The notes beneath the pieces were generated by a model. It was not told where the DNA came from, made no database searches, and saw only the letters and a list, made by a program, of their open reading frames with translations. Below, in pieces: positions 1-6,598 of a DNA stretch of 33,409 nucleotides; the stretch's first letter is position 1; each line of letters begins with the position of its first letter. The DNA lies in the NCBI GenBank assembly GCA_022703625.1, contig JAKLDH010000014.1:1-33409 (forward strand), written 5' to 3'. The DNA is from Cyanobacteriota bacterium. GTDB taxonomy: Bacteria; Cyanobacteriota; Vampirovibrionia; Gastranaerophilales; UBA9971. The translations under genes and the position numbers were made by a program.

Positions 1-100
1 GGCATGCGGCTCGCAGGCAAAGCCTGCGAGCCGCATAAAAAATTAAAATAAAATTTCAATCTATTTCAGCGTTTCGACTAATTAGCAATTCGAGTAATTA
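1..100 (+). repeat. Family A element, right part, cut by the window edge
   Basis: The first 100 bases match the right portion of the two full family A elements at 6377-6556 and 22022-22202. A perfect hairpin lies at 4-36 (15-bp stem ATGCGGCTCGCAGGC, loop AAA). It is followed by an AT-rich tail and the right terminal repeat beginning TTAGCAATTCGAG at 82. The left half, with the first hairpin and left terminal repeat, would lie outside the window. Confidence 0.85.
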
Positions 101-269
101 TGAAGATTGTGATGCTGAACTTGTTTGCGAAATGTGGATAGCGCCCACTGCTTCGTTTCTTTTTTGTAAAAAATATTATCGGTCATAACTTGTTTTTAAA
201 CAATTTTTATAAGAATCCTTTAAAAAACCGTGTATTTGTGTATTAATAAATTTAATGTAAAGTAAAAAA
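101..269. other. Intergenic stretch upstream of nusB
   Basis: I see no open frame of useful length, no RNA gene and no convincing hairpin here. The last 80 bases are very AT-rich and probably hold the nusB promoter, but no -35/-10 pair stands out clearly enough to call. Confidence 0.5.
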
Positions 270-941
270 ATGAACAAAATGAACAAAAGAAGAGCCTCAA
301 GAGAACTTGCCTTAATAACTTTTTCACAACTTGAAAAAGGCATTAAAAAAACTACAGAAATTGATATAGGAGATGTAATCCAAAAATCTTCCGTTGTATT
401 AACCGGAGAAGCTGAAAATAACCTTAATTCAGCGGTACAGGAACTTGCAAAAATCAGAGAATTTGTCCAGAATTATGAACTTGAACATCCTGTAAACCTT
501 GAAATATCCTACGAAATGGCATCTGTTCCCGTGGGAATTCCTCTTACCTCCGACATGCTTGGCAGGATTGACATGCTTTTAGAAGCGGCAGAAAAGACTT
601 ATTCTGCCATTGATCTCATAAAACTGGTTTCTTTCGGCGAAATCGAAGAAGTCAAAAGCTATGCAATACAACTTGTAAAGACTTTTATTGAAAACAGAGA
701 AAAAATAGATAATCAAATAAAGGAACATTCTATAGGCTGGGATGTGGAAAGACTTGTGAAAATAGACAGAGATATTCTCAGAATTGCTATTGCGGAAATC
801 ATGTTTTTTAAAGATGTTCCATCAAGCGTTTCTATAGATGAAGCCGTAGAGCTTGCAAAAAAATACAGCGAACCTGAAAGCTCAAGTTTTATAAACGGAA
901 TTCTCGGTCATATTGTCAGGACAGAAACTCTTGATAAATAA
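270..941 (+). CDS. nusB: Transcription antitermination factor NusB
   Basis: NusB binds boxA RNA with S10 (NusE) in antitermination complexes that support rRNA synthesis. The C-terminal third is typical: a segment reading VKIDRDILRIAIAEIMF, then VSIDEAVELAKKYSEPES and SSFINGILGHI, which are the conserved helices of the NusB fold. At 223 residues it is longer than the roughly 140-residue proteobacterial form; the extra length is an insertion or extension before the C-terminal core, as in cyanobacterial NusB. Two ATGs compete (270 and 279), and no clear ribosome binding site separates them. ftsY follows after 14 bases, so the two are probably cotranscribed. Family assignment is strong from the C-terminal motifs. 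Confidence 0.92.
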   Translation: MNKMNKRRASRELALITFSQLEKGIKKTTEIDIGDVIQKSSVVLTGEAENNLNSAVQELAKIREFVQNYELEHPVNLEISYEMASVPVGIPLTSDMLGRIDMLLEAAEKTYSAIDLIKLVSFGEIEEVKSYAIQLVKTFIENREKIDNQIKEHSIGWDVERLVKIDRDILRIAIAEIMFFKDVPSSVSIDEAVELAKKYSEPESSSFINGILGHIVRTETLDK

Positions 942-955
942 CAAAGGCAATAAAA

Positions 956-1993
956 ATGTTTAATATATTCAAAAAAAAACCCGTTATAGAAGAAGATAAA
1001 GCCCAAACAGAAAATTCTTCGACAGAAAAAAAAGATTTTTTAGAGGAAAAAACTGAACAGCCTCGGGAAGAAAGCCGCAAAAACTTCTGGGGGATTTCTT
1101 TTTCAGGATTAAAACAGGTCGTTTCCAAAACAAATGAATTTTTATCAGAAAATGTGCTTTCTCTTGGAACAGGAAAAGAACAAATTGATGACGATCTTCT
1201 TGATGAAATGGAAGAAAGACTTATCAGAGCTGATCTTGGCGTTAATACAACCACATATATTATAGAAAAATTAAGAATTGTAAAAAACAAGGTAAAACCT
1301 TCAGAAATAAGGGATTATCTTAAAAATGAATTTCGGGAAATACTTCAGGCAGCCGGTTCAAACGAATTAAACATAAAAGAAGGTCAATTAAACACGTTTT
1401 TAATAACAGGAGTTAACGGTGCGGGAAAAACCACGTTAATAGGCAAACTTGCATACAGGTTTAATGTCGAAGGCAAAAAAGTTCTTGTGGCGGCAGGAGA
1501 TACATTTAGAGCCGCCGCCGAGGACCAGCTTGAAATCTGGACAAAACGCGCCGGCGCTGATATTGTCAGACAGGATAAAGCTGATCCGGCATCTGTTGTT
1601 TACGATGCAATACAAAAAGCTAAAGCCGAAAACTATGACATTTTGCTTATAGATACAGCCGGAAGGCTTCATAACAAGTTTAACTTAATGGAAGAACTTC
1701 GTAAAATCAAAAAAATTATTGACAGAGAAGCTCCTGATACAACTGCGGAATCCATACTTGTGATTGACGCCACAACAGGTCAGAATGGTCTTAAGCAGGC
1801 GGAAGTTTTTAAGGAAGCGGTAAATTTAACGGCAGTAGGATTAACCAAGCTGGACGGAAGTTCAAAAGGAGGAATTGTTGCCGGAATTGCAAAAGAATTG
1901 GGACTTCCTATAAAGCTTATCGGGGTTGGAGAAAAAATAGAGGACCTCAAAAATTTCAACTCTGATGATTTTGTAGCTGCGCTATTTGGATAA
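956..1993 (+). CDS. ftsY: Signal recognition particle receptor FtsY
   Basis: FtsY is the SRP receptor GTPase that brings ribosomes making membrane proteins to SecYEG. Residues 1-70 form a charged Lys/Glu-rich A region; the N domain follows at about 75-130 and the GTPase domain to the end. The G motifs are GVNGAGKTT (152-160, P-loop), DTFRAAAEDQL (182-192), DTAGR (233-237) and TKLDGSSKGG (about 297-306). The C-terminus, with LIGVGEKIEDLKNFN and DDFVAALFG, is diagnostic of FtsY rather than Ffh, because there is no methionine-rich M domain. At 345 residues it has ordinary length. It lies 14 bases after nusB, consistent with an operon. Confidence 0.96.
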   Translation: MFNIFKKKPVIEEDKAQTENSSTEKKDFLEEKTEQPREESRKNFWGISFSGLKQVVSKTNEFLSENVLSLGTGKEQIDDDLLDEMEERLIRADLGVNTTTYIIEKLRIVKNKVKPSEIRDYLKNEFREILQAAGSNELNIKEGQLNTFLITGVNGAGKTTLIGKLAYRFNVEGKKVLVAAGDTFRAAAEDQLEIWTKRAGADIVRQDKADPASVVYDAIQKAKAENYDILLIDTAGRLHNKFNLMEELRKIKKIIDREAPDTTAESILVIDATTGQNGLKQAEVFKEAVNLTAVGLTKLDGSSKGGIVAGIAKELGLPIKLIGVGEKIEDLKNFNSDDFVAALFG

Positions 1994-2029
1994 GTAGCGC
2001 TTTGATTCTTTAATTATCAGGGTTTCGTC

Positions 2030-2198
2030 ATTCTAAGTCTTTGCAATTTCGTCATTCTGAGGGCTTTAGCCCGAAGAATCTTGTTGTATATAAGCCACAA
2101 GATGTTTCGCTTCGCTCAACATGACGCATTCTTTCCATGATATCCTTCGCTCAGGATGACAGTTTTTGCGTTCAGATGACGGCTTCGGTTAATTAGCG
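2030..2198. repeat. Family C intergenic repeats forming a long imperfect hairpin
   Basis: Two arms face each other. CGTCATTCTGAGGGC with CGAAGAATCTTGT on the left pairs with ACAAGATGTTTCG and CTCAACATGACG on the right, giving an imperfect hairpin over about 2050-2126. A small internal hairpin GGGCT-TT-AGCCC sits at 2061-2072. Further GTCATTCT and GGATGAC motifs flank it, and GACGGCTTCGGTTAATTAGCG at 2178-2198 recurs inverted at 3289-3309 with one mismatch. Repeats built on GTCATTCTGAG/GAAGAATC are widespread between genes in several bacterial phyla. It may act in ftsY mRNA 3'-end formation, but no U-run terminator is visible. Confidence 0.65.
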
Positions 2199-2209
2199 AC
2201 TCAAATTGA

Positions 2210-2677
2210 TTAACTTTTTAATGAAGTTTGGTATAGTTTTTTAATTTCTTCAACAGGATTTTTGCTTTGATTTATTTCTTTTTCATGTTGAGGAATTTTT
2301 TTCCAAAGATTTTTTATAACAGCTTCATTTATAACCGGCGCGGTCTTATCAGTTTCAAAACCCAAATTAATACTGGGACATACTCTTTTCAGCATTGACA
2401 CAACAGGATTTGTCCAAAAATTAATTTTATTTTTTACCATTTCGTCTAAATCGTCCACGCAAACTATAACAAATTTATCTACGCCGTTTTGTAAAAACAG
2501 ACTAAGATCTTTTTTACTTTTACCTTCTGCGTTTGCTTTTTTGTCCACCGCCTCCATGACTTCTGCCAATCCTCTTCGAGCGGGTCCTTTTATGAAAGGT
2601 TCATCTAAACCTTTAAACAAGTGAATTCCCTGGAAACTTAAAGATTTATTTTTGTTTGATAAATTTGAAATCCGCAT
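2210..2677 (-). CDS. Hypothetical protein, 155 aa, early F-x-G motif
   Basis: I do not recognise the family. The product is soluble-looking, with no signal peptide or membrane helix. It begins MRISNLSNKNKSLSFQGIHL; an early SFQG-type motif after an Asn/Ser/Lys-rich start is a style often seen in small proteins of Gastranaerophilales, though I infer that from memory. The middle has a hydrophobic strand ending in two aspartates (KFVIVCVDDLDEM), and the C-terminus is Lys/Glu-rich. A purine-rich AAAGGG lies about 12 bases before the ATG, farther than ideal. The stop codon (2210-2212) falls inside a degenerate copy of the family A right terminal repeat. It is bracketed with the next gene by an inverted repeat. 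Confidence 0.6.
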   Translation of the reverse strand: MRISNLSNKNKSLSFQGIHLFKGLDEPFIKGPARRGLAEVMEAVDKKANAEGKSKKDLSLFLQNGVDKFVIVCVDDLDEMVKNKINFWTNPVVSMLKRVCPSINLGFETDKTAPVINEAVIKNLWKKIPQHEKEINQSKNPVEEIKKLYQTSLKS

Positions 2678-2747
2678 AATTTAGAAACCCTTTAATTTTT
2701 TTTACCCGCTTGAAAATATAAAGTATTCTCAAAATAATTTTTTACTG

Positions 2748-2761
2748 CTCATTTTAGTATA
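2748..2761 (-). promoter_or_regulatory. Shared promoter-like box TATACTAAAATGAG
   Basis: Read on the minus strand this 14-mer is TATACTAAAATGAG, with TATACT as a plausible -10. The identical 14-mer, same strand, lies upstream of miaB at 4691-4704. It sits about 70 bases before the 155-aa gene. No good -35 is visible, so the call rests on the repetition and position. Confidence 0.35.
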
Positions 2762-2887
2762 AATAACGTAAATTTTTTTTAAGAAATATGCTTTATTAAT
2801 TTAAATAAGTATAATTTATATATAATTAAATTAAAACTTTTTATTTTCATGTTTTTACATTTATAGAAAGTAAAATAGGATGAAAAA

Positions 2888-3286
2888 ATGAAAAAATTGT
2901 TTATCTCTGCGCTTTTTTTAAGTTTATTATTATTTCAATTTCCAATATTAGCTGTTAATAACATTTCCCGAATAAAAGCTCATAATTTTGTTCAGCTTTT
3001 ATCGAATACAAGTAAATATGTAAAAATTGAAGGGAAAATTTACAGCTCTGAAATAACTGATGATTCAAAAGTGATTTTTTTAAACTTTGGCAAAAATTAT
3101 AATACTTCATTAAGCGCGGTAATTTATAATTTTGATGTTCCTGCGTTTATTGAAGCAGGAATAGGACAGCCTGACCGATATTTTGAAAATAAAAAAGTCG
3201 TCATAGAAGGAATATTGAGAATTTCTAACGGCAAACCGGAAATTGTAATTAATTCTCCGAGCCAAATAAAAGTTCTTGATAAATAA
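2888..3286 (+). CDS. Secreted small OB-fold-like protein
   Basis: The 132-residue product starts with a signal peptide: MKK, a Leu/Phe-rich core and a likely cleavage after PILA near residue 22. The mature part alternates short beta-strand-like segments: YVKIEGKIYSS, VIFLNFG, a loop, LSAVIYNF, then KKVVIEGILRISNGKPEIVI and PSQIKVL. That order (G-x-I/V strand, LNFG, then V-x-G-x-I plus NGKPEI and SPSQI) resembles exported OB-fold domains of the nucleic-acid-binding (tRNA_anti-like) type, so a periplasmic OB-fold is likely. Its ligand is unknown. AGGA lies about 8 bases before the ATG. It converges on miaB. Confidence 0.7.
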   Translation: MKKLFISALFLSLLLFQFPILAVNNISRIKAHNFVQLLSNTSKYVKIEGKIYSSEITDDSKVIFLNFGKNYNTSLSAVIYNFDVPAFIEAGIGQPDRYFENKKVVIEGILRISNGKPEIVINSPSQIKVLDK

Positions 3287-3288
3287 GC

Positions 3289-3337
3289 CGCTAATTAACC
3301 GAAACCGTCATCCTTTTTATTTCCGGTTTTCAGGTAT
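3289..3337 (-). repeat. Family B fragment (right arm) overlapping the miaB stop
   Basis: The segment TCATCCTTTTTATTT followed by CCGGTTTTC and GGTATA matches, with small changes, the right arm of the full B element (about 4875-4914). It is preceded by CGCTAATTAACCG. The terminal part (3330-3337) supplies the miaB stop codon and its last codons. The first 21 bases are the inverted partner of 2178-2198. Confidence 0.55.
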
Positions 3338-4664
3338 AAACAGCTTCTCCAATTAAGCTCCAGATAGACGCATCCTTTATTTTAACCTGGACAAGACTGC
3401 CGATTAAACTGCTGTCGCCCTTGAAATGAGTTACTTTAGCGCCTCTTGTTTTTCCGGTGAGTATAATTTCTCCGTTTTCTTCCTTAAAATCTTCCACAAG
3501 AACCTCAAGAGTTTTGCCGATAAAGCGTTCATGCGATTTTTTAACAGTTTCTCTCACTAATTTATTTAAAATATTAAGTCTTCTTTTCTTTTCCTCCTGC
3601 GGAACCTGATCTTTCCATACGGCGGCAGGAGTTTGTTTTCTGGGAGAATATGCCGCTGTATTGCAATGGTCAAAGACTACTTCTTTAATTATTGAAACCG
3701 TTTCCATAAACTGTTCGTCGGTTTCGCCGGGGAATCCGGCTATAAAATCAGAAGTTATAACAACATCAGGCATTGCCGTTTGGATTTTTGACACAAGATT
3801 AAGATATTGCTCTCTTGAATAAGGTCTTTTCATTCTTTTCAAGACTTCTGTACTGCCTGACTGCATTGGCAGATGAAAAAATTCGCAAACTTTTTCTGTA
3901 TCCCTTACTGTATAAATTAATTCGTCGGTAATATCAGCAGGATGCGAAGTTACAAAACTGATTCTAAGAATCCCGTCTATTTTATCAAGCTGTTTAAGGA
4001 GATTTGAAAGATTTATATTGTCATCAGCTATGTCATTTCCGTAAGAATCCACGGTTTGACCAAGCAGAATAATCTCCTTAAATCCTTCAGAAGCTATTTG
4101 CCTTGCTTCCTTAATAATATCTTCAGGCATTCTACTGCGCTGACGACCTCTTGTATAAGGCACAACGCAATAAGCGCAGAAATAATCACACCCTTCAATT
4201 ATCGGAAGCCAGGCTGACAAACCTTTTTTTCTACTCGGCGCAAAACTTTTTTCAGAATCAAAAGGAGTTTTTAAAACAGAGCAAATTTTAGGCTGTTTTT
4301 CAAGTTTTTCAAGTAATTGAGGCAGTTCGTAAATATTATGCGTCCCGAAAATTAAATCGACCTGAGGAGCTCTATGGAAAATCTTTTCTTTTGTCTGTTG
4401 AGCAATACATCCGCATATTGCAATTTTTATATCAGGATTTTTTCGTTTAAACTTTTTCCAGACGCCCAAATGGCTAAAAGCCTTGTTTTCAGACATTGCT
4501 CTAATGCTGCATGTGTTCATTATCAATAATAAAGCATCTTCAGGGCTTGTTACCTCATTATATCCCAGAGTTTCAAGAATTCCCGAGATTTTTTCCGAAT
4601 CCGCTTTGTTCATCTGACAGCCAAGAGTTTCTATAAAAAAAGTTTTTTTATACATATTCGACAT
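3330..4664 (-). CDS. miaB: tRNA-2-methylthio-N6-dimethylallyladenosine synthase MiaB
   Basis: This radical-SAM methylthiotransferase adds the 2-methylthio group to i6A37 in tRNAs reading UNN codons. Order: the N-terminal MTTase domain with three cluster cysteines (C16 in TLGCQMN, C52 in NTCSIR, C86 in CGCIAQ); the radical-SAM core with C159, C163 and C166 (GCDYFCAYC) followed by VPYTRGRQRSR; and a C-terminal TRAM RNA-binding domain from about residue 375. The 444-residue length is usual. The TLGCQMN start and ICGCIAQ motif favour MiaB over RimO or MtaB. The stop codon lies in a family B repeat fragment. A TATACT-type promoter box lies about 30 bases upstream. Confidence 0.95.
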   Translation of the reverse strand: MSNMYKKTFFIETLGCQMNKADSEKISGILETLGYNEVTSPEDALLLIMNTCSIRAMSENKAFSHLGVWKKFKRKNPDIKIAICGCIAQQTKEKIFHRAPQVDLIFGTHNIYELPQLLEKLEKQPKICSVLKTPFDSEKSFAPSRKKGLSAWLPIIEGCDYFCAYCVVPYTRGRQRSRMPEDIIKEARQIASEGFKEIILLGQTVDSYGNDIADDNINLSNLLKQLDKIDGILRISFVTSHPADITDELIYTVRDTEKVCEFFHLPMQSGSTEVLKRMKRPYSREQYLNLVSKIQTAMPDVVITSDFIAGFPGETDEQFMETVSIIKEVVFDHCNTAAYSPRKQTPAAVWKDQVPQEEKKRRLNILNKLVRETVKKSHERFIGKTLEVLVEDFKEENGEIILTGKTRGAKVTHFKGDSSLIGSLVQVKIKDASIWSLIGEAVYT

Positions 4665-4690
4665 TTCGATTATTTTTACATTAATTCAAA

Positions 4691-4704
4691 CTCATTTTAG
4701 TATA
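4691..4704 (-). promoter_or_regulatory. Promoter-like box upstream of miaB
   Basis: The minus strand reads TATACTAAAATGAG, identical to the box at 2748-2761. An overlapping TATTAT could also serve as -10. It lies 27-40 bases before the miaB ATG, a sensible position for a short leader. Confidence 0.4.
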
Positions 4705-4727
4705 ATATAAATTCGAAATTATTAATG

Positions 4728-4914
4728 TATACCAATCCAAATAAGTTTTCGTTAATTTGTTAAAAAGCTAATATCTACAGCCCGCGCCGCCCTGCGGGCG
4801 GCGCGGGCTGAGTAAGGGTATAGCGGGTGTTTTGCCTTTGGCAAAACACCCGCTAATCAAGGCTTTACAAAAATCATCCTTTTTATTTGCCGATTTCTTT
4901 TAATGATTGGTATA
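4728..4914 (+). repeat. Full family B twin-hairpin element, MITE-like, 187 bp
   Basis: It is bounded by inverted 10-mers TATACCAATC (4728-4737) and GATTGGTATA (4905-4914). The left arm (to about 4772) recurs at 8132, 9366 (inverted), 22999 and 26762. Inside are two perfect hairpins of 33 nt each: 4778-4810 (stem CAGCCCGCGCCGCCC, loop TGC) and 4822-4854 (stem AGCGGGTGTTTTGCC, loop TTT). They are separated by 11 nt, AGTAAGGGTAT. GCTAAT occurs just before the first and at the end of the second hairpin. No coding capacity is seen. Confidence 0.85.
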
Positions 4915-5056
4915 ACTTGGTATTAATTGCTTATTTTTATCGCAAGGTTGTTATATAATAATATAATATAAATTTAGAAGATGGATAAGCTTTAATATAC
5001 CTTGCTTAAAGAAAATTGAAGCTGGGAATTAAACGGAATAGAAGGAATTTAAGGAA

Positions 5057-6346
5057 ATGTTTGAACATTCTTCAACAATTTTAGGACTTGATAAGGTTAT
5101 TGTTGCCGGCATTATTCTTTTTATAGCTTATGTATTTATAGCTATTGAGAAACTTCCAAAAGCTACAGTGGCAATGCTAGGCGCTGCTATAACGCTTGTT
5201 TTGGGAATTGTTCCCGCAGAACATGCCTTTTCTCACGTTGATTTTGGAGTAATCGTCCTGCTTATAAGCATGATGATAATTGTTCATATTGCCGGCAGAA
5301 GCGGTGTATTTACCTGGGTCGCTTTTGAACTTTTAAAATACACAAAAGGCAAGCCTTTAAACATTCTCGTTGCTCTTGCTGTCTTCACTGCCATTGCTTC
5401 AGCGTTTCTTGATAACGTTACCACCGTTATTCTCATTATGCCGGTAACCTTTGTTATTGCGCGCGAATTAAAAGTTGATCCCATCCCTTTTTTAATTACT
5501 GAAATTTTAGCTTCCAATATTGGCGGAACCGCAACTTTAATAGGCGATCCTCCGAATATAATCATAGGAAGCGCGGCAGGATTGAGTTTCAATGATTTTA
5601 TTGTTGAATTAACCCCGATTATAATAATAATATTTATTGTATGCTTGGCTGTTATAGCTTATATGTTTAGAAATGATCTGGAAACAACCCCTGAGCGCAT
5701 GCAATATGTTGCAAATATTGATAATTCCGGAACAATTAAAGATAAAGAGCTGATGATAAGATCAATGATTGTTCTGGGGCTTGTAATACTTGGATTTATT
5801 CTTCATGACGCGCTTAAGCTGGAGGCATACACCATTGCTCTTTTAGGAGCAAGCGTTCTTTTGATTTTTGAAGCTCCAAAACAAGTTCTGCAAGATGTTG
5901 AGTGGCTTACGATTTTCTTTTTTATAGGTTTATTCATTATTATAGGCGGACTTGTAGAAACAGGAGGCATAGAATTCCTTGCCGGCAAGCTTTTAGACTT
6001 GACAAAAGGCGATCCTGTCTATACTTCAATGTTAATAATATGGGCATCCGGCATATTATCAGCAATTGTAGACAATATTCCGTATACAGTTACGATGGTT
6101 CCTTTAATTCAGGAGCTTCATGCCTCAATGGACATTTATCCGCTGTGGTGGTCGTTATCGTTAGGGGCATGTCTTGGCGGGAATGCGACAATAATAGGCG
6201 CGGCGGCAAATGTTATAGTTTCAGAATCCGCTTATGCTGCCGGACATCCGATTTCATTTCTTAGATTTATGAAATACGGCGCCTTTATAACCTTTATCTC
6301 TCTTATTTTGAGTTCAATTTACGTTTATTTTAAATATCTTGTTTAA
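5057..6346 (+). CDS. ArsB/NhaD-type inner-membrane ion permease
   Basis: This 429-residue polytopic membrane protein belongs to the ion-transporter superfamily that includes ArsB, NhaD and the eukaryotic P protein. About eleven hydrophobic segments run through it. The two pseudo-repeated family signatures are clear: GGTATLIGDPPNIIIGSAAG (about 158-177) and GGNATIIGAAANVIVSESA (about 373-391), each in a re-entrant hairpin with an Asn-rich helix before it (FLDNVTTVILIMP and IVDNIPYTVTMVP). The substrate cannot be fixed from sequence: arsenite export, Na+/H+ exchange and other anions are all possible, and no ars genes are adjacent. AAGGAA lies 4 bases before the ATG. It is preceded by a 390-base gap that holds the B element. 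Confidence 0.88.
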   Translation: MFEHSSTILGLDKVIVAGIILFIAYVFIAIEKLPKATVAMLGAAITLVLGIVPAEHAFSHVDFGVIVLLISMMIIVHIAGRSGVFTWVAFELLKYTKGKPLNILVALAVFTAIASAFLDNVTTVILIMPVTFVIARELKVDPIPFLITEILASNIGGTATLIGDPPNIIIGSAAGLSFNDFIVELTPIIIIIFIVCLAVIAYMFRNDLETTPERMQYVANIDNSGTIKDKELMIRSMIVLGLVILGFILHDALKLEAYTIALLGASVLLIFEAPKQVLQDVEWLTIFFFIGLFIIIGGLVETGGIEFLAGKLLDLTKGDPVYTSMLIIWASGILSAIVDNIPYTVTMVPLIQELHASMDIYPLWWSLSLGACLGGNATIIGAAANVIVSESAYAAGHPISFLRFMKYGAFITFISLILSSIYVYFKYLV

Positions 6347-6376
6347 CTTAAAGGCGCCTCTAAGTTTTTAGAAGTG

Positions 6377-6556
6377 TAATTAACTTGAATTGCTAAATAA
6401 ATAATTTTATATTTGGCGCAGCGGCTGGCTTCGCCAGCCGCTGCGCCGTTTTAAGGGCATGCGGCTCGCAGGCAAAGCCTGCGAGCCGCATAAAAAATTA
6501 AAATAAAATTTCAATCTATTTCAGCGTTTCGACTAATTAGCAATTCGAGTTAATTA
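6377..6556 (+). repeat. Full family A twin-hairpin element, MITE-like, 180 bp
   Basis: The left terminal repeat TAATTAACTTGAATTGCTAA (6377-6396) pairs with TTAGCAATTCGAGTTAATTA (6537-6556), with one mismatch in 20. It holds two perfect hairpins: 6415-6447 (stem GGCGCAGCGGCTGGC, loop TTC) and 6459-6491 (stem ATGCGGCTCGCAGGC, loop AAA). The spacer is 11 nt, GTTTTAAGGGC. It is nearly identical to 22022-22202, and its right half matches 1-100. It lies between the permease and the GT-C-like gene, both on the plus strand. Confidence 0.88.
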
Positions 6557-6565
6557 AGCTATAAT
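6537..6565 (+). promoter_or_regulatory. Possible promoter spanning the right end of element A
   Basis: TTAGCA (6537-6542), inside the right terminal repeat, is followed 17 bases later by a perfect TATAAT (6560-6565) just outside the element. The downstream ATG is at 6599. The -35 matches the TTGACA consensus at only four of six positions, so this is tentative. Confidence 0.4.
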
Positions 6566-6598
6566 TAAATTAATTTTTTAAGGCGCGCTTTCTAAAGA

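Noticed and set aside
101-269. tRNA or riboswitch upstream of nusB
   Set aside because: I looked for a cloverleaf, a T-loop GTTCRA-type motif and paired domains and found none.
4778-4854. CRISPR-like or terminator interpretation of the repeated hairpins
   Set aside because: There are no regularly spaced repeats with unique spacers and no cas genes. The hairpins lack T-runs and recur as defined elements with inverted ends.
5902-6264. Second plus-strand frame inside the permease gene
   Set aside because: It is a shadow in another frame; its translation is Arg/Cys/Tyr-rich with no domain, while the permease frame carries full family motifs.
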